A stretch of DNA of 64,000 bases from Natrononativus amylolyticus (GCF_024362525.1 NZ_CP101459.1:558001-622000), one strand, 5' to 3'. Positions 1-8,995 are shown, counted from the stretch's first letter. Program-made: numbers and translations. Notes: generated by a model from the letters alone, not told the origin.

Positions 1-178
1 CATCGGCGTCGACGTCGTCGACCGAGCGCGTGATCTCGAGGAGGCTGTCGGCCGACGCCCACCCCGAGTTCCGTTCGCCCTGTTCGCCGATAACCGCCGC
101 GTGCCAGTCCCAGTACGCACCGGGATTCGAATCCTGGACCTGCGCCCACGCACACCTGGAGGCGACCGCGGCGGTCAT
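1..178 (-). CDS. DsbA/thioredoxin-fold family protein, partial (runs off the left edge)
   Basis: The minus strand is open to the window edge and reads like the helical and C-terminal half of haloarchaeal DsbA-type thiol oxidoreductases: an Ala-rich helix (TAAVASRCAWAQVQDSNPGA), an aromatic YWDWH segment, then GEQ and SGWASADSLLEI, which match the usual AVQD...F..H..L.ENQ...WS.D.L pattern. The first in-frame ATG is at 178, but similarity seems to begin slightly upstream (RIVFIPLPYFG), and the same frame stays open into an acidic stretch. The CxxC half expected upstream of this segment is not visible. Start and completeness are therefore unresolved; the gene may be 5'-truncated. Family call is from memory of the pattern, moderate confidence. 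Confidence 0.45.
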   Translation of the reverse strand, partial: MTAAVASRCAWAQVQDSNPGAYWDWHAAVIGEQGERNSGWASADSLLEITRSVDDVDAD

Positions 179-434
179 CGAATCCGCCCCGAAGTACGGC
201 AACGGGATGAAGACGATGCGGGCCCGCTCGGGATCATCGGCGCCGGCGCGGTCTGTGGGGGTCTCCTCTATCTCGTCTTCAGCACCTCGATCCTCTCGGC
301 CGGACTCATTCAGGCGGCGATCGTCTCGAGCGGCCTCGTTCTCGTGCTGGTCTCGCTTCTGAAGTGATCGACCGGTGGAACCCACCGCTTTTGGAGCGTC
401 TCGATCGCTCTCACCGTTCGAGAACTGACAGAAG

Positions 435-442
435 TATATATT
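435..442. promoter_or_regulatory. TATA-like AT island
   Basis: An 8-bp TATATATT block sits in otherwise GC-rich DNA between the DsbA-like fragment and the small zinc-ribbon gene. It could serve either direction as an archaeal TATA box. No start codon lies at a convincing 25-nt leaderless distance in a frame that leads into a recognised gene, so its target is not settled. Confidence 0.35.
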
Positions 443-567
443 CGAAGGCGGACCAATGTGGCGTATGGGAACTGTGGGCAGGGGTGGCGAACGGTGTACC
501 GAGCGAGCGCGACCGACGGACCGGCCCGCTCTCGAGTCGACCGAATCCGCCGCTGTTCGGGTGCACG

Positions 568-759
568 ATGGCCTTCGATGACCTCCTGCCCGGATTTCTC
601 GGGTTGACGAGCGAGCCGGAGAGCGCGGGCGACGGCGTGCTCCACGAGTGTCGCCACTGCGGTTCGAAGTTCGACGCTGCACCCGATCGGTGTCGAGTGT
701 GTGACTCTAGCGAAATCGCGACCTACGAGTTCGCCGCCGGGACGACACGCGAGGAGTGA
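568..759 (+). CDS. Small zinc-ribbon protein (63 aa)
   Basis: A 63-residue acidic protein with two CxxC knuckles (HECRHC and DRCRVC) separated by about 12 residues, the spacing of a rubredoxin-like zinc ribbon. Haloarchaea encode many such stand-alone ribbons, most of unknown role. I chose the ATG at 568 because the Cys region and G/C-rich third positions start there; the same frame is open upstream to 364 but that part looks like noise. It converges on the cobyrinic acid synthase gene with a 5-nt gap. No partner can be inferred. Confidence 0.7.
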   Translation: MAFDDLLPGFLGLTSEPESAGDGVLHECRHCGSKFDAAPDRCRVCDSSEIATYEFAAGTTREE

Positions 760-764
760 GCCGG

Positions 765-2123
765 TCACGCGGAGACGACCTCGAGGAAGCGATCGAAAGC
801 GCCGCTTTCGGGGTGGACGTGCGCGTAGGTTCCGAGCGAGGCGTACTCGCGGACCCCGTCGTGGGAGCCGTCGAGTCCCGTTCCGCGAACTACCTCGAAG
901 GCGAACCGCGCGTCGCCGTCGACGTCGGTACTCGAGTAGTGGAACTCGTGGCCCCGCAACCGCTCGCCCGCGCGGGCGGTGAGCGTGTCGGTCGTCGCCG
1001 CGAGTTCGACGTGGTCGAGCGCCCGGTACCGGTCGTGCATCGTCACGTCGACGGGGAGGATGCCGGCCATTCGGTATCGATCGTCGTCCCCGGTCGTCAC
1101 CGACTGCCCCATCGCCATCAGCCCGCCACACTCCCCGAGGACGGGTAAGCCGTCGCTCGCTAGTTCGCCCAGTGCGTCGAGCGTTCCGGCGGCCTCGAGT
1201 TCCGCGGCGTACCGTTCCGGGTAGCCCCCCGGCACGTAGACGCCGTCGCACTCCGGAACGGGATCGCCCGCGACCGGGGAGAAGGGGACGAGGGTTCCCC
1301 GTTCGCGAAACCGCTCGAGCGTGGCAGGGTAGCGAAAGCAGAAGGCGCCGTCGTCGGCGACGGCGATGCGGGCCCCCGTCGTCTCGGCCTGCGCGACTGT
1401 CGGGACGGTGGTGGGCGTCTCCGCGAGCGCTGCGAGCCGCTCCCCGTCGAGGTGTTCGCCGGCCTCGGCCAGCGCCTCCGTCGGCAGCTCCGCCTCCGAC
1501 CCCATGTGGAGTCCGAGGTGGCGATCCGGGATCTCGAGGTCCTCGAGCGGCGGGATCCGGCCGAGGTACTCGAGGCTCTCCGGGAGCGCCTCGCGGATTC
1601 CGCGCTCGTGGCGGCCGCCGTGGGCTCGCTGGGCGATGATTCCCGCGACCTCGACCCCGGCGTCGCACTCGTCGGCGTACGCCTGAAATCCGAGCGCCGT
1701 CGCCGCGACGCTCTCCATGCCCGCGTACGCGTCGACGACGAGCACGACGGGGAGTTCGAGCGCCGCGGCCACCGCGGCGGTACTCGAGACGTCGCCGTCG
1801 TACAGCCCCATCATCCCCTCGACGAGACAGAGGTCACCCTCGCCGCGAGCGTAGTTCCGACGCATCCCGTCGACGCCGCAGAGCCAGGGGTCGAGCGTTC
1901 GTGAGGGGCGACCCGCAACGGCCTCGTGGTGGCTCGGGTCGATGAAGTCGGGGCCGGCCTTCGCCGGTTGCACTTCGTAACCCGCCCGCTCGAGGGCGGT
2001 GATCGCGACGAGCGTCGCCACGGTCTTCCCGACGTCGCTGCTGACGCCGCCTACGACCAGCCCTCGCGGTGTGTCGAGACAGGAGTAGTCTGGTTGCGTG
2101 TTTCGCTCGCGGTCGCCGTCCAT
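765..2123 (-). CDS. cbiA: Cobyrinic acid a,c-diamide synthase (CbiA/CobB)
   Basis: Cytosolic ATP- and glutamine-dependent amidation of the a and c side chains of cobyrinic acid in cobalamin synthesis. The N-terminal half starts with a dethiobiotin-synthetase-like P-loop (GGVSSDVGKT, about residues 25-34). The C-terminal half is a class I glutamine amidotransferase: VPGGYPE, the nucleophile in GECGGL (Cys about 332), and histidines in HEFHYSS (about 392-398) and YAHVHP (about 433). Length, 452 aa, is normal for the family. No other cobalamin gene is visible in the window, so it stands alone here or belongs to an operon outside it. The ATG at 2123 starts just before the P-loop strand. Confidence 0.93.
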   Translation of the reverse strand: MDGDRERNTQPDYSCLDTPRGLVVGGVSSDVGKTVATLVAITALERAGYEVQPAKAGPDFIDPSHHEAVAGRPSRTLDPWLCGVDGMRRNYARGEGDLCLVEGMMGLYDGDVSSTAAVAAALELPVVLVVDAYAGMESVAATALGFQAYADECDAGVEVAGIIAQRAHGGRHERGIREALPESLEYLGRIPPLEDLEIPDRHLGLHMGSEAELPTEALAEAGEHLDGERLAALAETPTTVPTVAQAETTGARIAVADDGAFCFRYPATLERFRERGTLVPFSPVAGDPVPECDGVYVPGGYPERYAAELEAAGTLDALGELASDGLPVLGECGGLMAMGQSVTTGDDDRYRMAGILPVDVTMHDRYRALDHVELAATTDTLTARAGERLRGHEFHYSSTDVDGDARFAFEVVRGTGLDGSHDGVREYASLGTYAHVHPESGAFDRFLEVVSA

Positions 2124-2240
2124 ACCCTCGCTTCGCCGCCGAAGCCTGTGGTGGTTTCGGTCGGATTGGCGCCAGCAGATCCGTGGTCAGCGGATCGATC
2201 CGAAACGTTGTCTGATACTCGAATCATCGGACTGTGACCG

Positions 2241-2372
2241 TCACTCCTCGGATTCGACGTCGGAGCCACAAACCGTACAGAGATCGGCTTGCCAACTGAC
2301 TGTCCGCTGTACCTCCTGGATTTGCTCGCACACTGGACAGAACGCCTCGTACGCTGAACTGTTGTCGGTCAT
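2241..2372 (-). CDS. Small zinc-finger protein (43 aa)
   Basis: A short ORF with FCPVC and LCTVCG knuckles separated by about 16 residues, a two-CxxC zinc ribbon, followed by an acidic tail. The frame is open further upstream (to 2501), but the ATG at 2372 is the last start before the conserved-looking part and gives a compact 43-residue ribbon. It lies upstream of, and in the same direction as, the cobyrinic acid synthase gene, about 120 nt away, so joint transcription is possible but not shown. Function unknown. Confidence 0.6.
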   Translation of the reverse strand: MTDNSSAYEAFCPVCEQIQEVQRTVSWQADLCTVCGSDVESEE

Positions 2373-2729
2373 CTGTTCTCGGGTTGGTGTCTTCGTCTCG
2401 AGCCGCTGGGTCGAAAGCGTCGACTGCCCCCGTCCGAATCCGGTGTGGGGTGCGGTTTCGACGCTCTCGGTTGGGCTCTCGTCACACACCAGAACAGTCA
2501 CATCACCCCCCGATGTTCCCCGTCCTGGTTGCAGTCGCTTCGGTACTGGGTTCAGACTCCGACAACGTGAATGTTTTTGTAATCAATGCAAATTAGCAGA
2601 GATTAGCGACCGTGTGTGTTGAATGTCTCCATAAAATCAATAATATATTGAGTGTCTGGTGGTGAACGTCGAGCTTCGCATACTGGACGTTACGGTAATT
2701 TCGCTCTCGTCTCCCGCTCTGTGGGGCGC
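2373..2729. other. Intergenic, with an AT-rich core
   Basis: No convincing gene. The left part is GC-rich and shares frame with the zinc-finger gene upstream of its chosen start. About 2570-2660 is markedly AT-rich, with poly-T/A runs and an ATAATATATT block near 2640. It may hold a promoter for the minus-strand zinc-finger gene and a terminator for the regulator gene ending at 2730. Confidence 0.5.
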
Positions 2730-4766
2730 TCACTCAGCCGGCGAATCCGTCTCGAGGAGGGCTTCGAACACTTTCCGCTCGGCGATCCGAAGGTGCTGGG
2801 AGAACGTCGGCGGCGAGATGTCGAGCGAGCTAGCGACCGCCTTCCCCTCGGTCGCACGAGGCCACTCGAAGTATCCCGAGAAGTACGCCACCTCGAGCGC
2901 CAGTCGCTGTCGATCGGTCAACTGCTCCATCACCCCGTGCTCGTGCCAGCGCGACGGGCTCTCGGTGCGGCGTAGCTGGCGTTTCGACATGACCTTCGCG
3001 GCGGGGTGGTGGCGCTGGAGCGCCTCCAGTAGCTCCCGGATGTCGGTTCCGGGGGTGAGGTGGACGGTCAGCAGGTACTCCTCGTTCTCGAAAACGCCGC
3101 TTTTGACGTGGCCGTCGTAGGAGGCGATCGTCGAGTGGACCGACGGCTCCGACCAGCGGATTCGGAAACTGGCTGGCTCCGTTCCGACGAATTCCAGGCC
3201 GTCCCACCCATCCAGCGAGCGGAGACTGGTCTGAAGCGCCTTGGTCGCCTCTCTGGTTGCGACCCCGTAACCGAGAAACTCGCCGTCGCCGACGGGCACG
3301 ACGCGGTCGATCTGTACCGGCTCGTCGAGCGACCCGTCGCTCGCGTCGAACACGCGGCCGATCTCGAGTTGGATTTCGACGACCTCGTCGCCGGTCAGCG
3401 CCTGTTTCCGATCGACCGCGGCGATCGCGTGACCGACGATCTCGCCGAGCTGGCCGATCACGCGCTGTTCTTCCGCTTCGAACGCTCCAGGTCGGGCTGC
3501 GTACACGTTCAACACGCCGTACAGCGTCTCGGCGTGGACGATCGGAATCGCCGCCGACGATCGGTGGCCGTGCTTTGTGGCCTGCTCGCTCCACGGTTCG
3601 TACGTCGGGTCTTCCCACGTGTCGTTCGACACCTGCACTGTCCGCGTACGAACGGCCCGCCCGGTGGGTCCCTCGCTCCGTGGATCCGTCGAATCCACCG
3701 AGACCGTAACCTCCTCGAGATACTCGCCGGTGTTCACTTCGACCCGGGGAATCACCGTCTGGGTTCTCGCGTCGACCTCGCCGATCCACGCGAACAGGTA
3801 GGAGTCGGACGCGGTGAGCTGTTCACACACCGCGTACTCGATCTCCTCGCGCGTGGACCGCTCGATCGCCGCGTCGGTGATCCGGTGGACGACGTCGCTC
3901 AGGTGGTTGAGGCTGGCGAGTCGCTCGCGTTGCCGTTCGATCTTGCGTTCGCGTCGCCTTCGCGCCGTGATGTCTCGCGCGTACACCACGATACCGTTGA
4001 CGAGAGTGTCCTCGAGTAAGTTCCGGCTGCGGGCCTCGAGAACCGTCCACGCCCCGTCGGCGTTTCTGACGCGGAACTCGACCGCCGAGGACGAGCCGTT
4101 CGTGACCACCGTGTGTAAGGCGTCGGTCGCGACCTCTCGATCGTCCGGGTGGATCAACGCGAAGACGCTCTCGTCGGTGAGGTCCGCGGGTGCGTAGCCG
4201 AGGACGTGTGCCACTGAGGGCGTGACGTACTGCACCGTCCCGTCCGGCGAGAGGATCGCGTTGAGGTCGGCCGACTCCGTGACGAGCGTCTCGAACAGCT
4301 TCTGCTCTCGCTCGTGTTCACGTCGCTCTATCGAGTGATACACCGTTCGAACGAGCAGATCACCGTTGATCTCGTCTTTGACGAGGTACTCGGACGCCCC
4401 CCGGTGTAAGGCGTTGATGCCGGTCTCGTGGTCGGCCAGACCCGTCAGAACGACGACCGGTGTGTCGGTGTGCTCGAGAGCCGTTGACAGGGTCTCCAGC
4501 CCGGTGCTATCGGGCAGGTCGAGATCGAGCAGGACGGCGTCGAAGCGCTCGGAGTCGAGTCGCTCGAGGGCGTCGCTCAGGCGGGCATCCCGTTCGAGAG
4601 ACGGCGTTCCCCACTCGCGGTCGGTGCTCGAGCGTCCGAGACCGTCCCCCAGTCCGGTGACGCGATCGGACAGCTCCGTCGAGTCACGGAGCAACTCCTG
4701 GATGTACCTCGCATCCCCCGGGTTGTCCTCGATGAGCAAGAGCCGAATCGCCTCGGTTTGTTCCAT
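2730..4766 (-). CDS. Receiver-PAS-GAF-Bat HTH signalling regulator
   Basis: A 678-residue multidomain regulator. Order: N-terminal response-regulator receiver (LLLIEDNPGD at about 8-17, phospho-acceptor Asp in VLLDLDLPD near 82), a PAS domain (about 155-270), a GAF domain (about 290-460), a Bat-associated linker, and a C-terminal HTH_10 of bacterio-opsin-activator type (LTDRQRLALEVAYFSGYFEW onward, about 605-670). The start at 4766 was chosen because the receiver begins there; the frame is open far upstream but that part lies on top of other genes. It follows the single-receiver gene with a 2-nt gap and the histidine kinase, so the three form one unit. Confidence 0.88.
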   Translation of the reverse strand: MEQTEAIRLLLIEDNPGDARYIQELLRDSTELSDRVTGLGDGLGRSSTDREWGTPSLERDARLSDALERLDSERFDAVLLDLDLPDSTGLETLSTALEHTDTPVVVLTGLADHETGINALHRGASEYLVKDEINGDLLVRTVYHSIERREHEREQKLFETLVTESADLNAILSPDGTVQYVTPSVAHVLGYAPADLTDESVFALIHPDDREVATDALHTVVTNGSSSAVEFRVRNADGAWTVLEARSRNLLEDTLVNGIVVYARDITARRRRERKIERQRERLASLNHLSDVVHRITDAAIERSTREEIEYAVCEQLTASDSYLFAWIGEVDARTQTVIPRVEVNTGEYLEEVTVSVDSTDPRSEGPTGRAVRTRTVQVSNDTWEDPTYEPWSEQATKHGHRSSAAIPIVHAETLYGVLNVYAARPGAFEAEEQRVIGQLGEIVGHAIAAVDRKQALTGDEVVEIQLEIGRVFDASDGSLDEPVQIDRVVPVGDGEFLGYGVATREATKALQTSLRSLDGWDGLEFVGTEPASFRIRWSEPSVHSTIASYDGHVKSGVFENEEYLLTVHLTPGTDIRELLEALQRHHPAAKVMSKRQLRRTESPSRWHEHGVMEQLTDRQRLALEVAYFSGYFEWPRATEGKAVASSLDISPPTFSQHLRIAERKVFEALLETDSPAE

Positions 4767-4768
4767 CG

Positions 4769-5221
4769 TTAGCGCCCCCCCGTCGGGAGTTCGACCACGG
4801 TCAACCAGAACTCCTCGAGCGTGCGTACGAGCCGGGCCAGCGCTCGAGGGTCCGGCGGCTTCGTGACGTACGCGTTCGCGTGGAGTCGGTAACTCAGTGC
4901 GACGTCGTCGGCCGAGCGCGATCCGGTGAGGACGATCACCGGAAGCGTCGACAGGGCGTGCTCGGCTCGGATCCGAGCGAGGACGTCGAACCCGCTCACC
5001 CTCGGGACGTTCAAATCGAGGAGGACGAGATCCGGTCGCGTCGCGTTCGCGTACGATCCCTGGCGGTTGAGGAAGTCGAGCGCCTGCTTCCCGTCGGTGA
5101 CGACGTGTAGCGTGCTGTTCGTCGATCCCTGCGAGAAGGCGTCCTCGATCAACCGGACGTCCCCCGGGTTGTCTTCTACCAGCAGGATATCGGCTGCTGG
5201 CTTCTCCCGATGGCCGACCAT
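4769..5221 (-). CDS. Single-domain response regulator
   Basis: A 150-residue CheY-like receiver with no output domain. It shows the acidic pocket (LLVEDNPGD, about 13-21), the phospho-acceptor Asp69 in LLDLNVP, the Thr/Ser switch (VLTGS) and the conserved Lys in YVTKPPDP. Small receivers of this Rcp1 type often carry phosphate from a bacteriophytochrome-like kinase to other partners. It lies between a histidine kinase (38 nt upstream) and the receiver-PAS-GAF-HTH regulator (2 nt downstream), so it is probably a phosphorelay intermediate of this operon. Confidence 0.9.
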   Translation of the reverse strand: MVGHREKPAADILLVEDNPGDVRLIEDAFSQGSTNSTLHVVTDGKQALDFLNRQGSYANATRPDLVLLDLNVPRVSGFDVLARIRAEHALSTLPVIVLTGSRSADDVALSYRLHANAYVTKPPDPRALARLVRTLEEFWLTVVELPTGGR

Positions 5222-5259
5222 GCAGCGTCTCTAGCCCCCGGGCGCGATAACGTGCGCTG

Positions 5260-6441
5260 TTATCCCCGCGGACTATCAGCCACCGAGACAGGAAGGGTGA
5301 AGAAAACCGTCGCTCCCTCGCCGCGGTCGGAGTCGACCCAGATCGTACCCCCGTGTCGTTCGACGATCCGCTCACACAGTGCGAGTCCGATCCCCGTCCC
5401 GGCGTACTCGTCGCGACTGTGGAGCCTGTCGAACAACTCGAAGATCCGATCCGAATCCTGCGGGTCGATGCCGATCCCCTCGTCGCGAACCGAGAGGAGC
5501 CACTCCGATCCCCTCCGTTCGGCGCGTACGTGGACGATCGGGGGCTCTTCACCGCTGTACTGAATCGCGTTACTCAGCAGGTTCTGGAACACCTGTCGAA
5601 GCTGACTTTCATCGCCTTCGACGCGCGGAAGCGGGTCCGTCGTAACCCGCGCACCGGTCTCGGCGATTAGCATCCGGTAGTCGGCACGCACGTCGTCGAA
5701 GACCGCCTCGAGATCGACGGACGTGAACGGCTCTCCCTGGCTTTCGATGCGCGAGTAATCCAGGAGGCCGTGTATCATCGCACGCATCCGGTCGGCGCCG
5801 TCGACGGCGAACGCGAGGAACTCCCTCCCGTCTTCGTCGAGTGCATCGTCGTAGCGCTGGTCGATCAGCCGCAGGTAGCTCGAGACCATCCGGAGCGGTT
5901 CCTGCAGGTCGTGAGACGCTGCGTACGCGAACTGCTCGAGGCGGTCGTTGGACGTCCGGAGTCGGTTTATGGTATCCTCGAGTTCGCGCTGTGCCCGTCG
6001 CAGCTCCCGGTTTCGCAGTTCCACCTCGCGGGCCTGGGTCCGAGCCTGGGCGGCGTAGATTCCGACGCCGAAACCCGCGGTACTACCGAGTGCAGTGAAG
6101 ACGGGGTAAGTTCGATTTGGATCGGGAATGCCTCCGACGGTCAGGATCTGAAGCAAGACCAGCACGCCGAGTATCACTCCGAGCCCACCCAGACACCACC
6201 GAGCGACCGTCTGGTAAAACTCGGGACGGATGTCCATCTCTGACAGCCGGTACCCGCCGACGAGGAGGACGAGACCGGGAACGCCGATAACGCCGGAAAT
6301 CGTCAGAATGCTCGCGATCGGTGCCGCATTGACGACCTGGACGACCGCTCTGGCGACGGCAAGGGCCACGTACAGGAGACCGAGTGCGAGAATCGTCCGT
6401 CTCGCAGTAGCGGCGGAGACGGACGGAATCCTACGGTCCAT
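5260..6441 (-). CDS. Membrane sensor histidine kinase
   Basis: A 393-residue kinase. The N-terminal 130 residues hold about four membrane segments forming a small integral sensor, followed by a coiled coil (about 134-170), a HisKA dimerisation domain with His177 (ASHDLQEPLRM) and a HATPase_c domain (N box QNLLSNAIQY about 289, G1 DEGIGID about 328, G2 GTGIGLAL about 352). The sequence around His177 resembles phytochrome-type kinases. The sensor resembles that of the kinase at 21596-23056: both have a GxxxGxG...AQAxT motif before the coiled coil. First gene of a kinase / receiver / regulator operon. Confidence 0.9.
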   Translation of the reverse strand: MDRRIPSVSAATARRTILALGLLYVALAVARAVVQVVNAAPIASILTISGVIGVPGLVLLVGGYRLSEMDIRPEFYQTVARWCLGGLGVILGVLVLLQILTVGGIPDPNRTYPVFTALGSTAGFGVGIYAAQARTQAREVELRNRELRRAQRELEDTINRLRTSNDRLEQFAYAASHDLQEPLRMVSSYLRLIDQRYDDALDEDGREFLAFAVDGADRMRAMIHGLLDYSRIESQGEPFTSVDLEAVFDDVRADYRMLIAETGARVTTDPLPRVEGDESQLRQVFQNLLSNAIQYSGEEPPIVHVRAERRGSEWLLSVRDEGIGIDPQDSDRIFELFDRLHSRDEYAGTGIGLALCERIVERHGGTIWVDSDRGEGATVFFTLPVSVADSPRG

Positions 6442-6588
6442 TAGGACGACCGGACGAACGGGACGGTCAAGTCCTTGTCGCCGAAAACGGTGGGCAGATC
6501 TCCCGCCGCTCGAGCGGGCGACGGAGACGGGCGCGGGTCATCTTGCCGCCTCCCGTAACACGGATACCCCTCGCTGTGAAGTGGCGGT

Positions 6589-7977
6589 ATGGCAGCAGAT
6601 GTCACGGATGCGGTCGAGGACGGTTTCGAGCGGTATCGCGCTGCGCTGTTCGATTTGTTGCGCCAGCCGAGCGTCAGTACGACGGGTGAGGGAATGGACG
6701 TTGCCCCCGCCCTCGTCTGTGACACGCTCTCGGAGTTCGGTTTCGAGGGCGTCACGCAGGTCGAAACGAGCCGGTATCCGGTCGTCTACGCGGAGCACGT
6801 CGTCGACGAGGCGGCACCCACGTTGCTCTTTTACGGCCACTACGACGTCCAGCCGTCGGGTGACGACGCCGAGTGGGAGTCGCCCCCGTTCGAGCCGACG
6901 GTCAGAGACGGCAGTATCTACGCCCGCGGCGCCGGGGATAACAAGGGCCAGTTCAGCGCACACGTCTTCGCCGTCCACGCGCTCCGCGAAGCCGACGCCT
7001 ACCCCGACGTGAACGTCAAGCTCCTGCTCGACGGCGGCGAGGAAAGCGGGAGCGCGGGGTTCCGCGAGTACCTGTCCGACGAGCCCGCCGAGATCACCGA
7101 TGCCGATCTCGTCTACGTCGCCGACGGTCCGATGTTCGGGTCGGCGACGGACGCGGCGGGGGGATCCGGCGCGCGCTCACAGCGGCCGCTGATCGCCTAC
7201 GGGAACAAGGGTATCCTCTCGTTTCAACTCGACCTCCGAACCGCGAGAACCGACCTCCACTCGGGGAACTTCGGTGGGCCGGTGCCGAACGCGGCGACGG
7301 AACTCGTGGCGTTGCTCTCGTCGATGCGCGAGGGCGACGAGATCACCGTCGAGGGCTTTCACGACGGGATCGATGTCACCGACAGCGACCGTCGAACCGT
7401 CGAGAACATTCCGGTCGACGAAGACGCGATCAGGGCCGAACTCGAGCTTTCACACCTCGCGTCCGACCGCCCGTACTACGAGCGGCTGTTGCTCCACCCG
7501 ACGCTGACGATCAACGGCCTGTCCTCGGGCTACCAGGGCGACGGGATGAAGACGGTGCTCCCCTCGCGGGCGACGGCGAAACTCGACTGCCGGCTGGTGC
7601 CGAACCAGGACCCAGACGAGGTGTTCGAGGCCGTGCGCGCTCACGTCACCGCGAGACATCCGGACGTCGAGATCACGAAGCAGGGAACGTTCCCCCCGCT
7701 GAAGACGCCGCTCGAGGCGCCGGCCGCCGAACCGGTCGAGGAGGCGCTCGCCGCCGTCTGGGGGCAGTCGCCGGTGGTGTTCCCGGTCCTCGGCGGCAGC
7801 CTGCCCGCGGCGTACTTCAGGGAGGTGCCCGAACTCGCGGACGTGCCGGTGGTCGTCGTCCCCTACGCGAACCCCGATCAGGGCAATCACTCCCCGAACG
7901 AACACCTGGACCTCGACTGTTTCAGAAACGGGATCGAGACGAGCGCCGAGGCGATTCGCAGGTTCGCAGAGATCTGA
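6589..7977 (+). CDS. M20 family metallopeptidase (dipeptidase/ArgE-DapE type)
   Basis: A 462-residue cytosolic zinc hydrolase of the M20/M28 clan, closest to the carnosinase-like dipeptidase branch. Metal and catalytic motifs: FYGHYDVQP (His and Asp, about 84-92), ARGAGDNKGQ (Asp bridging the metals), GGEESGS (catalytic Glu), and a late NHSPNEH (His). The dimerisation or lid domain occupies the middle. The ATG at 6589 is the first start and gives a normal N-terminus. The gene is monocistronic, divergent from the histidine kinase and convergent with the secreted hydrolase at 8038. The substrate, probably a small peptide or N-acyl amino acid, cannot be told from sequence. Confidence 0.88.
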   Translation: MAADVTDAVEDGFERYRAALFDLLRQPSVSTTGEGMDVAPALVCDTLSEFGFEGVTQVETSRYPVVYAEHVVDEAAPTLLFYGHYDVQPSGDDAEWESPPFEPTVRDGSIYARGAGDNKGQFSAHVFAVHALREADAYPDVNVKLLLDGGEESGSAGFREYLSDEPAEITDADLVYVADGPMFGSATDAAGGSGARSQRPLIAYGNKGILSFQLDLRTARTDLHSGNFGGPVPNAATELVALLSSMREGDEITVEGFHDGIDVTDSDRRTVENIPVDEDAIRAELELSHLASDRPYYERLLLHPTLTINGLSSGYQGDGMKTVLPSRATAKLDCRLVPNQDPDEVFEAVRAHVTARHPDVEITKQGTFPPLKTPLEAPAAEPVEEALAAVWGQSPVVFPVLGGSLPAAYFREVPELADVPVVVVPYANPDQGNHSPNEHLDLDCFRNGIETSAEAIRRFAEI

Positions 7978-8037
7978 GCCGGTGTGTTCGGATTCGGGTG
8001 GTCGAACCGGAGTGAGCGATGCCGTCCCGCCGTTCGC

Positions 8038-8820
8038 CTACCCCTGCAGGACGAGGCCGCCGCGACGGACCAGCTTGCGGCAGGCCCAGTACGTCCACTC
8101 CGTTCTGAGATGGGGCGTACCCACCGATCGCGAGGTCTCGAAGAGGAACCCGACGGCGTTCGTATCGCCGCCGACCTTGTGCGAGAGCAGCGGGTTCGCA
8201 CCCGTCTGGTCGTTCCCGCGGGTGAACAGGGCGTCACCGCCGTAGCCGGCCGGCCGGACGTGCCGGTCGTTGAGCTCTCTGATGACGTCGTCTGCGCCGC
8301 TGCGAGCGTTCGGCGTCGGGAAGATCGCCTGGCCGACGCCCGAGGGAGAGCCACCGTAGATACCCATCGAACTGTGCAGGTCGAGGACGACGTCGGGGTC
8401 GTACGACTCGAGTTCGTTCCAGATCGCTCGCGCCAGCCGCGAACTCGGCCGCGATCCGGACGGCCAGTGGCGGTTGAGGTTGCCGCCACGGCCGCTGTAG
8501 GTGGTGTCGGCGATCGCCGTGCGGTCGGCCTCCGGGAGGATGACGACCTTCCCCTCGCGGGGGACCAGCTCGCGGAGCCTGTGGGCTGCCCTCCAGCCTT
8601 CGGGTTCGATGCCGTGCTGGCCGCCGACGATGAAGCCCGTCGGCCCGGCCTTTCCGGAGTCGATAACGTAGACGTCCGTCTCGAACTGGGTGCCGGCCAT
8701 GAGAGGATAGTCGTACCGGGAGACGCCGCTCGAGGCGGAGACGGTCTGGGCCGCTGAGAGGAGCGCTGTACTTCCTGTCGCCGTAAGGAACGCCCGGCGA
8801 CTGACGGATGACTTGAACAT
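8038..8820 (-). CDS. Secreted succinylglutamate desuccinylase/aspartoacylase-family protein
   Basis: A 260-residue exported zinc hydrolase related to M14 carboxypeptidases and aspartoacylases. It has a Tat signal (SRRAFLTATG, about 7-16) with an AxA-like cleavage region near residue 30. Family zinc ligands appear as GGQHGIEPEGW (His and Glu, about 66-76) and DLHSS (His, near 147). A likely catalytic Glu lies in FLFETSRS. The protein is short but spans the whole catalytic core. A TATATA block near 8877-8885 lies about 60 nt upstream on the coding strand. Substrate unknown; the export signal argues for degradation of an external peptide or amide. Confidence 0.8.
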   Translation of the reverse strand: MFKSSVSRRAFLTATGSTALLSAAQTVSASSGVSRYDYPLMAGTQFETDVYVIDSGKAGPTGFIVGGQHGIEPEGWRAAHRLRELVPREGKVVILPEADRTAIADTTYSGRGGNLNRHWPSGSRPSSRLARAIWNELESYDPDVVLDLHSSMGIYGGSPSGVGQAIFPTPNARSGADDVIRELNDRHVRPAGYGGDALFTRGNDQTGANPLLSHKVGGDTNAVGFLFETSRSVGTPHLRTEWTYWACRKLVRRGGLVLQG

Positions 8821-8990
8821 CGTATTCAGAAGACAGTCACGCTATTGGATACGAGGTACTCTTCACGTGTCGAGCTTTTATATATCGTCGACCGAGAATA
8901 TACTTTTATCGAATGTATTGAAGAACATATCTTCTGTAGAGAGGACCAGTGCGATGGGACGCACACCCGCCGTTATGGGATGAACAGGCG
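8821..8990. other. AT-rich intergenic region left of the tnpB element
   Basis: Contains the promoter side of the secreted hydrolase (TTTTATATATCG near 8876) and further AT-rich sequence up to the left hairpin of the transposable element. One open frame on the + strand (8845-9036) lacks coding character and is not called. Confidence 0.45.
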
Positions 8991-8995
8991 CAAAA

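Noticed and set aside
116-136. T-arm-like motif GGGATTCGAATCC suggesting a tRNA
   Set aside because: No acceptor, D or anticodon arms can be built around it, and it lies inside the DsbA-like coding frame.
101-367. + strand hydrophobic frame ending LVLVLVSLLK
   Set aside because: It has no start codon near the hydrophobic part and is the exact antisense of an acidic minus-strand frame; GAC/GAG codons read backwards give Val/Leu, a known artefact.
3060-4019. Long + strand frame opposite the PAS/GAF regulator
   Set aside because: Shadow of the minus-strand gene, whose domains are clear.
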